Assembly (NCBI RefSeq): GCF_018474005.1
Contig: NZ_JAHCSH010000003.1
Location: forward strand, 62,001-126,000
From: Curvibacter sp. CHRR-16
GTDB lineage: Bacteria > Pseudomonadota > Gammaproteobacteria > Burkholderiales > Burkholderiaceae_C
Length of the DNA: 64,000 bases
Reading direction: 5' to 3'
Part shown: piece after piece, positions 36,541 to 45,160 of the stretch
How positions within the stretch are numbered: the stretch's first letter is position 1
Layout: the number at the start of each line of letters is the position of its first letter
The notes under the pieces: generated by a model
What the model was told of the DNA's origin: nothing
Seen by the model: the letters and a program-made list of their open reading frames with translations, nothing else
The model's database searches: none
Made by a program: the position numbers and the translations under genes

Positions 36541-38043
36541 TTGAGCACTACAACCATTGGCCATTTGATTGGCGGCCACATCGTCACCCCCGCCGGGCGT
36601 AGCCAACCTGTATACAACCCCGCCACCGGCCAAGCCGACAAGCAAGTGCTGCTGGCCGAAGTTGCCACGGTGGAGGAAGCCATTGCCAATGCGCAAGCCG
36701 CCTACCCCGCGTGGCGCAATACGCCACCGCTCAAGCGCGCCCGTGTCATGAGCAAGCTCAAGGAGCTGCTGGAGCAGCACGCCGATGAACTCTGCGCCCT
36801 CATCACCGCCGAACACGGCAAAGTGCTGGGTGACGCGTTGGGCGAATTGCAGCGCGGCATCGAAAACGTGGAATACGCCAGCTACGCCCCCGAGCTGCTC
36901 AAGGGCGAGCACAGCAAAAACGTCGGCCCCAGCATCGACAGCTGGAGCGAGTTCCAAGCCCTGGGCGTGTGCGCAGGCATTTCGCCCTTCAACTTTCCCG
37001 TCATGGTGCCGCTGTGGATGTGGCCCATGGCCGTGGCCTGCGGCAACACTTTTGTGCTCAAACCGTCTGAGCGCGATCCCAGCTCCACCCTGCGCGTGGC
37101 CCAACTGGCGCTGCAGGCAGGCTTGCCACCGGGCGTGCTCAACGTCGTCAACGGCGACAAAACTGCCGTGGACACCCTCTTGCACGACCCGCGCGTCAAG
37201 GCCGTGAGCTTTGTCGGCTCCACCCCCATTGCCGAGTACATCTACAGCGAAGGCTGCAAGCACGGCAAGCGCGTGCAGGCATTGGGCGGTGCCAAAAACC
37301 ACGCTGTCGTGATGCCCGATGCGGACATTGCCAACGCCGTCAACGCCCTGATGGGCGCTGCCTACGGCTCCTGCGGCGAGCGCTGCATGGCCATCCCGCT
37401 GGTGGTGGCCGTGGGTGACGCCACAGGCGACGCTGTGGTGGCGGGTCTGAAGGCCGAGATCGCCAAGATGAAGGTTGGCCCCGGCACCGACAGCAGCTGT
37501 GACATGGGCCCACTGGTGACCAAGCCACACTTTGACAAAGTGAAGGGCTACGTAGACCAAGGCGTTGCCGAGGGAGCCACGCTGGTGGTCGATGGCCGCA
37601 GCCTGAAGGTGCCCGGCCACGAAGACGGTTACTTCTTGGGTGCGTGCTTGTTTGACCATGTGAAACCCGGCATGCGCATTTACCAAGAGGAAATCTTCGG
37701 CCCTGTGCTGGGCGTGGTGCGCGTGAAAACACTGCAAGAGGCCATGGACCTGATCGACGCGCACGAGTACGGCAACGGCACCTGCATCTTCACCCGCGAC
37801 GGCGAGGCGGCACGCTACTTCACCGACCACATCCAAGTGGGCATGGTGGGGGTGAACGTGCCCTTGCCCGTGCCCGTGGCCTACCACTCGTTTGGCGGCT
37901 GGAAGCGCAGCCTGTTTGGCGACCTGCACGCCTACGGACCTGACGCCGTGCGCTTTTACACCAAGCGCAAAACCATCACCCAACGTTGGCCCAGCGCTGG
38001 CGTGCGAGAGGGAACAATCTTTAGCTTTCCCAGCAGCCGCTAA
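36541..38043 (+). CDS. mmsA: CoA-acylating (methyl)malonate-semialdehyde dehydrogenase
   Basis: Aldehyde dehydrogenase of 500 residues that converts malonate semialdehyde to acetyl-CoA and CO2. The catalytic Cys is in GSCGERCMAI (about 283), with the cofactor and CoA motifs ALGVCAGISPFNFP, KPSERDPS and FVGSTPIAEYIY. MmsA has NFP and lacks the general-base Glu of ordinary aldehyde dehydrogenases, as seen here (ALGGAKNH). The start is TTG at 36541 with AGGAG upstream. It forms an operon with the beta-alanine aminotransferase and ends at a terminator. Confidence 0.93.
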   Translation: MSTTTIGHLIGGHIVTPAGRSQPVYNPATGQADKQVLLAEVATVEEAIANAQAAYPAWRNTPPLKRARVMSKLKELLEQHADELCALITAEHGKVLGDALGELQRGIENVEYASYAPELLKGEHSKNVGPSIDSWSEFQALGVCAGISPFNFPVMVPLWMWPMAVACGNTFVLKPSERDPSSTLRVAQLALQAGLPPGVLNVVNGDKTAVDTLLHDPRVKAVSFVGSTPIAEYIYSEGCKHGKRVQALGGAKNHAVVMPDADIANAVNALMGAAYGSCGERCMAIPLVVAVGDATGDAVVAGLKAEIAKMKVGPGTDSSCDMGPLVTKPHFDKVKGYVDQGVAEGATLVVDGRSLKVPGHEDGYFLGACLFDHVKPGMRIYQEEIFGPVLGVVRVKTLQEAMDLIDAHEYGNGTCIFTRDGEAARYFTDHIQVGMVGVNVPLPVPVAYHSFGGWKRSLFGDLHAYGPDAVRFYTKRKTITQRWPSAGVREGTIFSFPSSR

Positions 38044-38090
38044 AGCAGCCTAACGCCCCACGCAGGGGCAAGAAAGCACCATTTCTTTAC

Positions 38091-38117
38091 AAAGCACCCC
38101 AAAAGGGTGCTTTTTTT
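38091..38117 (+). terminator. Rho-independent terminator after mmsA
   Basis: AAAGCACCC (38091-38099) pairs with GGGTGCTTT (38105-38113) across a five-base loop, followed by a run of seven T. Confidence 0.92.
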
Positions 38118-38271
38118 ATGCCCAATGCATATGCATATGAGGGAAAACGACATAGAAATTTCACAAAACGCCTATAAGATTGCATTTCAGTAAAGTTGTT
38201 TAAACAAATAGCATGGCTTGGCATGAGATGTGCATACCAACTTTACCTACTTTGTTTTATGGAGTGAATTT

Positions 38272-38922
38272 ATGCGTATATCTTGGAAAAATTGGGCCCT
38301 TGGCCTTGCCACAGCCGCCACATTGATCAATGGTGCTTTGGCTGCAGAAACGAAATGTTTTTTTGACTCGCAAACCGGCGGTGCTTTCATGATGGGTTCT
38401 GGCGACAAGTCCAGAGCCATTAACCCACAGCCCGCTGCAAACGATTGGTATGACGTCATTTACCGTGGTGATCTTTTCTATTGCCCAGGCGGGTCAGGTA
38501 CCATTGACTGTTCCCACTCATGGGGTAAAACCCAATCCACCACCTACTCATGGTCATGGGGCCTGTCAACCGACTTGGGTGGTATCAAAACCATCGGGAA
38601 AGCACTGGGCTTGGTCAGCCTCAGTGCTGAGTACGGTGTAGCCAAAACTTACACCACTGCGTTCACCGAAACGATTCGGATCAAACCTGGTTATTACGCA
38701 CGCCCCATCCAAGTGGTTGCACGCCGCTGGACACAAGGCAAGTACCAAGGCGTATGGTTCCGCACAGATAGCACTGGCGTGGAGTACTACATTAGTGCGT
38801 GGAAAAAATGCCAGTGGTACTGGTGGAACGATGGCTACAACTGGGGCAAATGGACATCGAACCTTGAGAAGTATCGCTACGATACCTACGATGTGAAACC
38901 TTCTGTCTCCAAGTTGATATAA
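38272..38922 (+). CDS. Secreted protein of unknown function, possibly beta-pore-forming
   Basis: A 216-residue exported protein; signal peptide with hydrophobic core WALGLATAATLINGALA and cleavage near residue 24. The mature part is rich in Tyr, Trp, Ser and Thr. The stretch TTYSWSWGLSTDLG, then VSLSAEYGVAKTYTTAFTE, has the alternating polar/aromatic pattern seen in aerolysin-like beta-hairpins, and the C-terminus is Trp-rich (KKCQWYWWNDGYNWGKW). Only the export is certain; the pore-forming idea is inference. GGAG lies before the ATG at 38272. It is flanked by its own terminator, so it is probably a single-gene transcript, and the region is lower in GC than its neighbours. Confidence 0.75.
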   Translation: MRISWKNWALGLATAATLINGALAAETKCFFDSQTGGAFMMGSGDKSRAINPQPAANDWYDVIYRGDLFYCPGGSGTIDCSHSWGKTQSTTYSWSWGLSTDLGGIKTIGKALGLVSLSAEYGVAKTYTTAFTETIRIKPGYYARPIQVVARRWTQGKYQGVWFRTDSTGVEYYISAWKKCQWYWWNDGYNWGKWTSNLEKYRYDTYDVKPSVSKLI

Positions 38923-38928
38923 CCACTC

Positions 38929-38955
38929 ACTGCCTCCCTTGGGAGGCAGTTTTTC
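38929..38955 (+). terminator. Rho-independent terminator after the secreted protein gene
   Basis: ACTGCCTC (38929-38936) pairs with GAGGCAGT (38943-38950) around CCTTGG, followed by TTTTT-C. Confidence 0.9.
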
Positions 38956-38964
38956 TCTAAAGCT

Positions 38965-39609
38965 ATGAAAGCACTGATTCTTTGCATCGCCTGCACCGGG
39001 GCCTTATCGCTGGCAGGTTGTGGCGGCAACTTGGATAGCGCAAGCGATCCGAGCTCATCCAGCAACAACGAAAAAGCCAGCAATTCAGCCAACTCTGAAT
39101 TCATGTCGTATGACCACAGCAAACTGAGCCTGAGCCCATCGACATGGCGCATCACGGCAGGCACAGGAAACGGCTTCATGGCCAAAGCCATTGCCGCATC
39201 GGATGCAGTCAAAGGAGTGACCACTGACGATGGCCAAGGCGGCGTACTGGTCGATGCCGAAAACCTCACGCCACAAAGCATCAATGCAGCCAAAGATGCT
39301 CTGGATCAATTTAGAGTTATTGCTATTGACTCAACTGCAAGCACTGGAAGTCATGACCAAGCGGTCAAGGCACTGGAAGCCATTACGGGGGCCTCTGGCA
39401 ACTTTTTGGTAAACGGTGGACAAGAGCCCGTTGGTTTTGTGGTGGTTAAGTACCAAGATGGTGGTTACAACATAACCCCTCTGATACCTGACACAGCCAT
39501 CTTGCAACCCAACGGGGGAGACAACAGGGTATCGACCATCTTGCAGCTCAAGGCCATGACTACGGCCTCCGATGACGGTAAGTCAGTATTCGCACCCAAA
39601 GCAAACTGA
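38965..39609 (+). CDS. Lipoprotein of unknown function
   Basis: A 214-residue protein with a lipobox (LSLAGC, lipidated Cys at residue 19), followed by a low-complexity Ser/Asn linker to about residue 48. The mature domain includes LDQFRVIAIDST and ITGASGNFLVNGGQEPVGFVVVKY, suggesting a small alpha/beta fold. No family is recognised. It starts just after the terminator of the secreted-protein gene and ends at its own terminator. Confidence 0.75.
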   Translation: MKALILCIACTGALSLAGCGGNLDSASDPSSSSNNEKASNSANSEFMSYDHSKLSLSPSTWRITAGTGNGFMAKAIAASDAVKGVTTDDGQGGVLVDAENLTPQSINAAKDALDQFRVIAIDSTASTGSHDQAVKALEAITGASGNFLVNGGQEPVGFVVVKYQDGGYNITPLIPDTAILQPNGGDNRVSTILQLKAMTTASDDGKSVFAPKAN

Positions 39610-39636
39610 TACTTCAAAAATTGGCCTGTTAGGATT

Positions 39637-39666
39637 GCTCGGTCTTCGTGACCGGGCACTTTTTTT
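39637..39666 (+). terminator. Rho-independent terminator after the lipoprotein gene
   Basis: GCTCGGTC (39637-39644) pairs with GACCGGGC (39650-39657), one G-T pair, loop TTCGT, followed by seven T. It lies within an upstream extension of the diguanylate cyclase frame, which argues against that extension being translated. Confidence 0.85.
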
Positions 39667-40861
39667 GTCATCCACCACATTCCAATACCATCGGCAGTTC
39701 CGCGACGAGTTGTGTGCCATCAACTTACAGCGCTGCACTTGGCTGCTGCGTTGCATGGCTGGCCTGCTGGTCGCGCAAGCCCCCGTGCTGTGGCTGCTGC
39801 AACCGCAAGTTTGGTACATCGCAGGCGTGCTGACTTTGGCCGCAGGCATGGGTGGGCTGTCTTGGCTCAGCCCCCAAATGCTGTTGCGCTATCGCCAGCC
39901 CTTGGGCAAGTCCTGGGTGGGCATAACGGCGCTGCTCTGGCTGTTGGGCAGCACCTGCAGTGCGCATGTGTGGTTTTCGGGTTGGCTGGCCGACACACCA
40001 GCGGGCTCTGTTTGGGTTGCGCTGAGCTTGCTGGTGCTGGTATTGGGCCACTTGCTGCTGGGCGTGGTTCTGCTGCTGCCTCCCACTACCTTGCTGGTGC
40101 TGCATGCTGTGCACTATGCACTACTGGCAGGTAGCTACAAAGCTTTTGCTTGGCTCACTGGGTACAGCGTTGGTCTGTTGCAAGGTGTGGGGGTTCTCTA
40201 CGGAGTGGTCATAGCCTTGGCCTCTATCGGCCTAGGCACTTTGGTGTGGCATATGGCACTGCAGTTACTCAACACGCGCCACATGTTGCACAAGGCCCAA
40301 GACGACGTGCAAGTGCGCCAGCGCGAGTTGGAGCGACTGACGCGCCACGATGCGCTGACCGGTGTCTACAACCGCGCCGCGCTGCACGAGCTGTGCCGCC
40401 AGGAACTGGCTCGGGCGCGCCGACAAATGAGCCACACCTCGTTGTTGCTGATCGATTTGGATCACTTCAAGCACATCAATGACACCTGGGGCCACCCTGC
40501 TGGTGATGCGGTACTCAAGCATGTGGCCAGTCTGATTAGCCGCACCGTGCGTACCACCGATTTGGTGGCCCGCTTGGGTGGCGAGGAGTTTGTGGTGCTA
40601 GCCCCCGCCACCGTTGGCCAAGCGGCATACATATTGGGTGAGAAGCTGCGCCAGCGCGTACAAGCCTCGCCAGTGGTGTGGAACGACGAAACCATCCACG
40701 TGACCATGAGCATCGGCTTGGCCGAGTGCAAACCGGCCAGTGGCGCAGACTTTGCTGCCTTGTATGCCACGGCCGATGCGGCGCTTTACCAAGCCAAAGC
40801 GCAGGGGCGCAATCGCTTGGTGTGCACGCCCACCATCAGCGCATCGCTGTCAGAGCACTGA
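39665..40861 (+). CDS. Diguanylate cyclase (GGDEF) with membrane sensor domain
   Basis: Makes cyclic di-GMP. An N-terminal half of about six hydrophobic helices is followed by a GGDEF domain (about the last 175 residues). It contains DALTGVYNRAAL, LLLIDLDHFKHINDTWGH and the active site RLGGEEFVVLAP. RTTD, five residues before GGEEF, is the product-inhibition I-site, so feedback control is likely. The start is uncertain: TTG at 39665 follows the terminator; the frame is open back to 39572 but would overlap the lipoprotein gene; ATG at 39755 would cut into the first helix. Confidence 0.85.
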   Translation: MSSTTFQYHRQFRDELCAINLQRCTWLLRCMAGLLVAQAPVLWLLQPQVWYIAGVLTLAAGMGGLSWLSPQMLLRYRQPLGKSWVGITALLWLLGSTCSAHVWFSGWLADTPAGSVWVALSLLVLVLGHLLLGVVLLLPPTTLLVLHAVHYALLAGSYKAFAWLTGYSVGLLQGVGVLYGVVIALASIGLGTLVWHMALQLLNTRHMLHKAQDDVQVRQRELERLTRHDALTGVYNRAALHELCRQELARARRQMSHTSLLLIDLDHFKHINDTWGHPAGDAVLKHVASLISRTVRTTDLVARLGGEEFVVLAPATVGQAAYILGEKLRQRVQASPVVWNDETIHVTMSIGLAECKPASGADFAALYATADAALYQAKAQGRNRLVCTPTISASLSEH

Positions 40862-40885
40862 CCGCAGCGCGCTTGGCAGCACCCA

Positions 40886-42256
40886 TCACAGCTTGCAAGC
40901 TGCTACGCGGTTGACCTTCACGGTGCTACCCCCCGCTGTATTGGCCCACAGCACGTCACCAGCCGCTGTGGTCACAAACTCCTGGAAGTTGTCGATGGCC
41001 ATGCTGGTGGTCACGGGACCCTCGGTGATCACGCCATCCGACAAACGCGCCACGGCCAGCACCAGCTTGCCCGCTGATTTCCAACCCAGCAGCAAGCGGT
41101 CTGTGCCCAGCTTGGCCATATAGGGGCGGAAGGGATAGGCACTGTCCAAATTGGTAGCGATGCTCACGGTGCTGGTAGTAGTCAGTGCCGTGCCTGTATT
41201 GGGCACTTTGGCCAGTTTGAGCTTGAGACTGCCACTGGTGCTGTCGAGGTAGTTCATCATGAAACCATCGGTCACGGGCACCATGCCACCGAGCGCCCGT
41301 GTCGCTGGATCGGTATTGCTAAGCCACTGCAGATTGTTGGCGCTTGCTGTCGATGTACTCAAGCGTGCCACCTGCATGCTGTTGGGGAAACCATCGCCAT
41401 GGCATGCGGCACCCCAAGTGCCGTTGTAGCCCAAACGCACCGACCAGCTATGGCTACAGCCCCAATCCCAGCCCCCGCTTTGCAGCGCGCCTGTTGTGGC
41501 ATTCACAAACTTGAAGGTGTCGCCCGCGTGGATATCGACCTCCCCTGCCACGCCGGTACGCTCGGTAGACATGGCTGAACGGTAGTAGACGCCCACACGC
41601 TGCCCATCGGTTGCCAAACGGGCGGTGTGACCGTACCACCAGATGAATTGCGCTCCAACGCTGTCCACATTGCCCTTTTTGGTCAGTGTTGTACGGCTGG
41701 TTTCGCTGCCATCGGCGGTGTTGAGCAACACCAAGTCCATCTTGCCGCACACCGCGTTATCGGGTGTGGCGCTGCCCTTGCAGTATTTGGAGGAATAGAT
41801 ATCAGCATCGTTGGACATGACCGCCAGTGCCAACTTGTTGTTGACAGTCAGGATGTCGTGCACCTCCAAGCCCGCCACACCCGGTAGCGTGCTAGACAAG
41901 GTGTCCGTCGCGCTGAGCTTGGCCATGCCAATTTTCTGGTTGGTGCTGTCCGTCCACGCCAGCACCGTGCTGCCATCGGCCTGCGGAGCCACGACCGTGG
42001 GGGTGTATTCGTCAGATACCGATACCTGTCCGCCCGGTGTCACGCTGGTGGTGCGCAGACGCTGCGCCAACGCATCGCACCCCGCAGGGGCTGCAGCAGC
42101 GCTGGCCATGCCCGATTCCGTGGCGCTGGATCCCGATTGCGCTGTGCTAGAGCCTCCACCACATGCCACCAACACCACTGCCGATACAGCGCACAAAGCC
42201 ATATGCGCGGGGCGACCCAAGAAAGCATCCCGTATGCCCGAAGTTTGGATAGACAT
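40886..42256 (-). CDS. Large lipoprotein of unknown function
   Basis: A 456-residue lipoprotein with a hydrophobic leader ending in a lipobox (AVVLVAC, Cys about residue 31), then a Gly/Ser linker. The rest is beta-rich with repeated short segments such as STVLAWTDS, VYYRSAMS and DGFMMNYLDS, which suggests a beta-propeller; this is inference. Two Cys near CSHSWSVRLGYN and AACHGDG may form a disulfide. The ATG at 42256 follows TAGGAG. It converges with the diguanylate cyclase gene. Confidence 0.78.
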   Translation of the reverse strand: MSIQTSGIRDAFLGRPAHMALCAVSAVVLVACGGGSSTAQSGSSATESGMASAAAAPAGCDALAQRLRTTSVTPGGQVSVSDEYTPTVVAPQADGSTVLAWTDSTNQKIGMAKLSATDTLSSTLPGVAGLEVHDILTVNNKLALAVMSNDADIYSSKYCKGSATPDNAVCGKMDLVLLNTADGSETSRTTLTKKGNVDSVGAQFIWWYGHTARLATDGQRVGVYYRSAMSTERTGVAGEVDIHAGDTFKFVNATTGALQSGGWDWGCSHSWSVRLGYNGTWGAACHGDGFPNSMQVARLSTSTASANNLQWLSNTDPATRALGGMVPVTDGFMMNYLDSTSGSLKLKLAKVPNTGTALTTTSTVSIATNLDSAYPFRPYMAKLGTDRLLLGWKSAGKLVLAVARLSDGVITEGPVTTSMAIDNFQEFVTTAAGDVLWANTAGGSTVKVNRVAACKL

Positions 42257-42438
42257 TAACGTTCTCCTAAAGTGATTGGGAACGCCATGCTCTGCCTTTT
42301 TGATACATTTGTAAATAAACAAATACAAAAATGGGCGATTTGCCGCCCAACGGCAGTCAAGCTGTGCTGGCCGCGCAACGATGGGCGACAATGCCCCTTT
42401 GTCTTCCCCCTAACCCGCGACCCGTTCGCCCGATTTCC

Positions 42439-44412
42439 ATGGCCCTGATTACCCTGCAAGACGCCCAACTCGCTTTTGGCCACGTGGCCCTGCTCGACCA
42501 TGCTGCCTTTAGCCTCGAATCACAGGAGCGCGTGGGCCTGATCGGGCGCAACGGCGCAGGCAAATCGTCGCTGCTGAAAATATTGGGCGGCATGGAAAAG
42601 CCTGACGATGGCACCGTGCATGTGCAAACCGGACTGCGCGTGGCCTACGTGGCCCAGGAGCCGCAACTCGACCCAAACGCTACGGTTTTTGTAGCAGCCC
42701 AAGCAGGTGTGGCGGGCGTTATAGCCCTGATTGAGCAATACACCAGCGGCGAAGGCGATTTGGATGCGCTGCAAAGCGGTATCGAAGCGCAAGACGGCTG
42801 GAACTGGGAACAGCGCGTGCGCGAAACACTGGAGCGCCTGCACCTGAACGCCGATGCGGTGGTGGGCACGCTGTCCGGTGGCACCAAAAAGCGTGTGGCA
42901 CTGGCCCAAGCCTTGGTAGCCCAGCCCGAGGTGCTGCTGCTCGATGAGCCGACCAACCACCTGGATTTGGACAGCATCGAGTGGCTGGCCGACCTGCTGC
43001 GCAGCTTCAAAGGCAGCCTTATCACCATCACCCACGACCGCGCTTTTTTGGACGCCGTGGCCACCCGCATCGTCGAGCTCGACCGTGGCCAGCTCATGAG
43101 CTACCCCGGCAACTTTGCCGCCTACGAGGCCCAAAAGGCCGAGCAACTGGCGCAGGAAGCCGTCATCAACGCCAAAGCCGACAAGCTGCTGGCGCAGGAA
43201 GAAGTGTGGATTCGCAAAGGCGTAGAAGCACGCCGCACCCGGGCGCAAGCCCGCATTGAACGCCTGAGCGTGCTGCGCAAAGAGCATGCCGAACGCCGCA
43301 CGGCCCAAGGCAGCGTGCGCATGGACGTGGCCAGCGGCGGCCTGTCGGGCAAGTTGGTGGCCGAACTCACGCATGTGAGCAAAACCTTCACGGCTGCCGA
43401 TGGCAGCGAACGCACCATCGTCAACGACTTCAGCGCCACCATTCTGCGCGGCGACAAGATAGGCCTGCTCGGCCCCAACGGCGCAGGCAAGACCACGCTG
43501 CTCAAGCTGATACTGGGCGAACTGCCGCCGGACGCTGCGCCCGACTGGGCACCAGCCCCCGAGCCGGGCGAACAACCGTGGGGCACGGTGCGACGCGGAG
43601 CCAACGTGACCGTGGCTTACTTTGACCAGATGCGTGCCGCCATCAACCCCGATGCCACGCTGGAGGACTTCATCAGCCCGGGCAGCGAGTGGATAGAGAT
43701 TGGCAACCAGCGCAAGCACGTCAAGAGCTATTTGGGCGACTTTTTGTTCTCGCCCGCCCGCGCCAACTCACCCGTGCGCAGCCTCTCGGGCGGTGAGCGC
43801 AACCGCCTGCTGCTGGCGCGCCTGTTTGCCCGCCCCGCCAACGTGCTGGTGCTCGACGAACCCACCAACGACCTCGATATTGACACGCTGGAACTGCTGG
43901 AAGAGCTGCTGCAAACCTACGACGGCACGGTGTTTTTGGTCAGCCACGACCGGCGCTTTTTGGACAACGTAGTGACCAGCACCATCGCCTACGAACCCGA
44001 GTTGGGCGAGGGCTGCTGGCGCGAGTACGAAGGCGGCGTGAGCGACTGGCAAACCCAGAAAGCGCGCAGTTTGCTATCAAAAAAGGAGCTGTCACAGCAA
44101 GCTGGTAAAGGCTTAGAGCCCAAAAACACCTCCAAACCTGTAGCCGAGGCTGCACCCATGCCTGCTCCAGCAGCACCAGCCCCTGCGGCCCCACCCAAAC
44201 GCAAGCTCAGCTACAAAGAACAGCGCGAACTCGATACCCTGCCGGGCCTGATTGAGTCGCTGGAAAAAGAGCAAGCCACCATCCAAGCCCAACTGGCCGA
44301 CGGCAGCCTGTTCGCCAGCGACAACGCCAAAGCCATGGCCTTGTCACAACGCAACGCCGCGATTGAAGAGCAACTGCTGCAAGCCTTGGAGCGCTGGGAA
44401 GCGCTCAGCTAG
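42439..44412 (+). CDS. uup: ABC-F ATPase Uup
   Basis: Soluble protein with two ABC domains and no membrane part, 657 residues. It binds the ribosome or branched DNA in relatives. First domain: GRNGAGKSSLLKI, LSGGTKKRVALAQAL, LLLDEPTNHLD. Second: GPNGAGKTTLLKL, LSGGERNRLLLARL, LVLDEPTNDLD. The C-terminal coiled-coil domain (about 590-657: LSYKEQRELDTLPGLIESLE) identifies Uup among ABC-F proteins. Two segments (about residues 80-99 and 545-563) are encoded by copies of an interspersed repeat; the second lies in the linker before the coiled coil. Confidence 0.94.
   Translation: MALITLQDAQLAFGHVALLDHAAFSLESQERVGLIGRNGAGKSSLLKILGGMEKPDDGTVHVQTGLRVAYVAQEPQLDPNATVFVAAQAGVAGVIALIEQYTSGEGDLDALQSGIEAQDGWNWEQRVRETLERLHLNADAVVGTLSGGTKKRVALAQALVAQPEVLLLDEPTNHLDLDSIEWLADLLRSFKGSLITITHDRAFLDAVATRIVELDRGQLMSYPGNFAAYEAQKAEQLAQEAVINAKADKLLAQEEVWIRKGVEARRTRAQARIERLSVLRKEHAERRTAQGSVRMDVASGGLSGKLVAELTHVSKTFTAADGSERTIVNDFSATILRGDKIGLLGPNGAGKTTLLKLILGELPPDAAPDWAPAPEPGEQPWGTVRRGANVTVAYFDQMRAAINPDATLEDFISPGSEWIEIGNQRKHVKSYLGDFLFSPARANSPVRSLSGGERNRLLLARLFARPANVLVLDEPTNDLDIDTLELLEELLQTYDGTVFLVSHDRRFLDNVVTSTIAYEPELGEGCWREYEGGVSDWQTQKARSLLSKKELSQQAGKGLEPKNTSKPVAEAAPMPAPAAPAPAAPPKRKLSYKEQRELDTLPGLIESLEKEQATIQAQLADGSLFASDNAKAMALSQRNAAIEEQLLQALERWEALS
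42678..42735 (+). repeat. Interspersed repeat copy E (inside uup)
   Basis: ACGCTACGGTTTTTGTAGC has a perfect GCTAC/GTAGC stem, followed by CAAGCAGG, GGCGGGCG and ATAGCCCTGATTG at the spacing of copy A. It is in frame within the first ATPase domain and is the most diverged copy listed. Confidence 0.45.
44071..44127 (+). repeat. Interspersed repeat copy D (inside uup linker)
   Basis: TTGCTATCAAAAAAGGAGC, then TGTCACAGCAAGC, AAAGGCTT, AGAGCCC and AAAAAC. It is in frame and encodes the linker LLSKKELSQQAGKGLEPKN between the second ATPase domain and the coiled coil. Confidence 0.7.
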
Positions 44413-44466
44413 CGCATACAGGGCGGCCAGCCTGCCGCCGAATTGCTGACGTTATCAGCAACCCCA

Positions 44467-44495
44467 TTGACATACTTTTTGTTTAACGTTTGAAT
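44467..44495 (+). promoter_or_regulatory. Candidate sigma-70 promoter for the three-gene operon
   Basis: A consensus -35 box TTGACA (44467-44472) is followed after 17 bases by TTGAAT (44490-44495), 60 bases before the first gene of the operon. A perfect TTGCTGA/TCAGCAA stem lies directly upstream (44443-44461) and may end uup transcription. Confidence 0.6.
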
Positions 44496-44554
44496 TGGTA
44501 TGCGCACAACAATGCTGTGCGCAGTTGCGATGTTCAAAGTTACAAGGGGGTTAT

Positions 44555-45160
44555 GTGAAAAATATGGCACGTGGCATGTTGGTACATGCATCTGCGACAG
44601 CGTATTGCGCCGTCTTTGTGGTCGGTTCACTGGGGTTTTTGGGGCAGGCCAACGCACAAACACCCAATCTCTCAGCCAAAGCACAAAAGTACCAGCAGAT
44701 GTGCCAATCTGCTGGCGGTTATTTCCAGACCGGCACGGTCAACACGCCCCCCAACAGTGACTACCCCCAAGTCACCAATTACAAATCCGGCAAAAAGCGC
44801 AACGGTATTCCGCTATCGCATACCCACATCGAAATCACATCGGCCATCGATGGCAATGTGTATGACGTTGCAATAGACAACGTTTTCGCAAACGATTACA
44901 GCCCCCAAAAGTACAGCGTTCCAGCCTCGTATGTCAAAGGCATCCAAGGTGGTGCCAATCTGTATTTGTGCAGTGGCAATCCCAGCCAAGTGCCTTATTC
45001 AGAAAACGAGGGCATGGCCAATCAAGGGTTTGACTGGGTACACACCAACTGCGCGCAAAGCGGCTACACCGGCACGTTTCAGAACGGCTTTATCTACAAC
45101 GACCAGGGCGTGAATCTGACCAATAGCCAAACCTACTGCTATTTGTGGCCATCCAAATGA
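44555..45160 (+). CDS. Secreted protein of unknown function
   Basis: A 201-residue protein with signal peptide (hydrophobic AYCAVFVVGSLGFLG, cleavage probably after ANA-Q). The mature domain has four Cys and the sequence SHTHIEITSAIDGNVYDVAIDN, suggesting a beta-rich fold with possible His/Glu metal ligands. GTG at 44555 has a good ribosome site (AAGGGGG) and is preferred over an upstream GTG. It overlaps the next gene by four bases (ATGA), so it is co-translated with the nucleoside-hydrolase-like enzyme. No family is recognised. Confidence 0.75.
   Translation: MKNMARGMLVHASATAYCAVFVVGSLGFLGQANAQTPNLSAKAQKYQQMCQSAGGYFQTGTVNTPPNSDYPQVTNYKSGKKRNGIPLSHTHIEITSAIDGNVYDVAIDNVFANDYSPQKYSVPASYVKGIQGGANLYLCSGNPSQVPYSENEGMANQGFDWVHTNCAQSGYTGTFQNGFIYNDQGVNLTNSQTYCYLWPSK

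Noticed and set aside
36499..37983. A 494-codon minus-strand open frame opposite mmsA
   Set aside because: Composition is His/Gly/Ala-rich with no family motif; the plus strand is a clear aldehyde dehydrogenase.
39572..39664. Upstream start of the diguanylate cyclase frame
   Set aside because: It would overlap the lipoprotein gene and be read through a strong terminator stem with a T-run.
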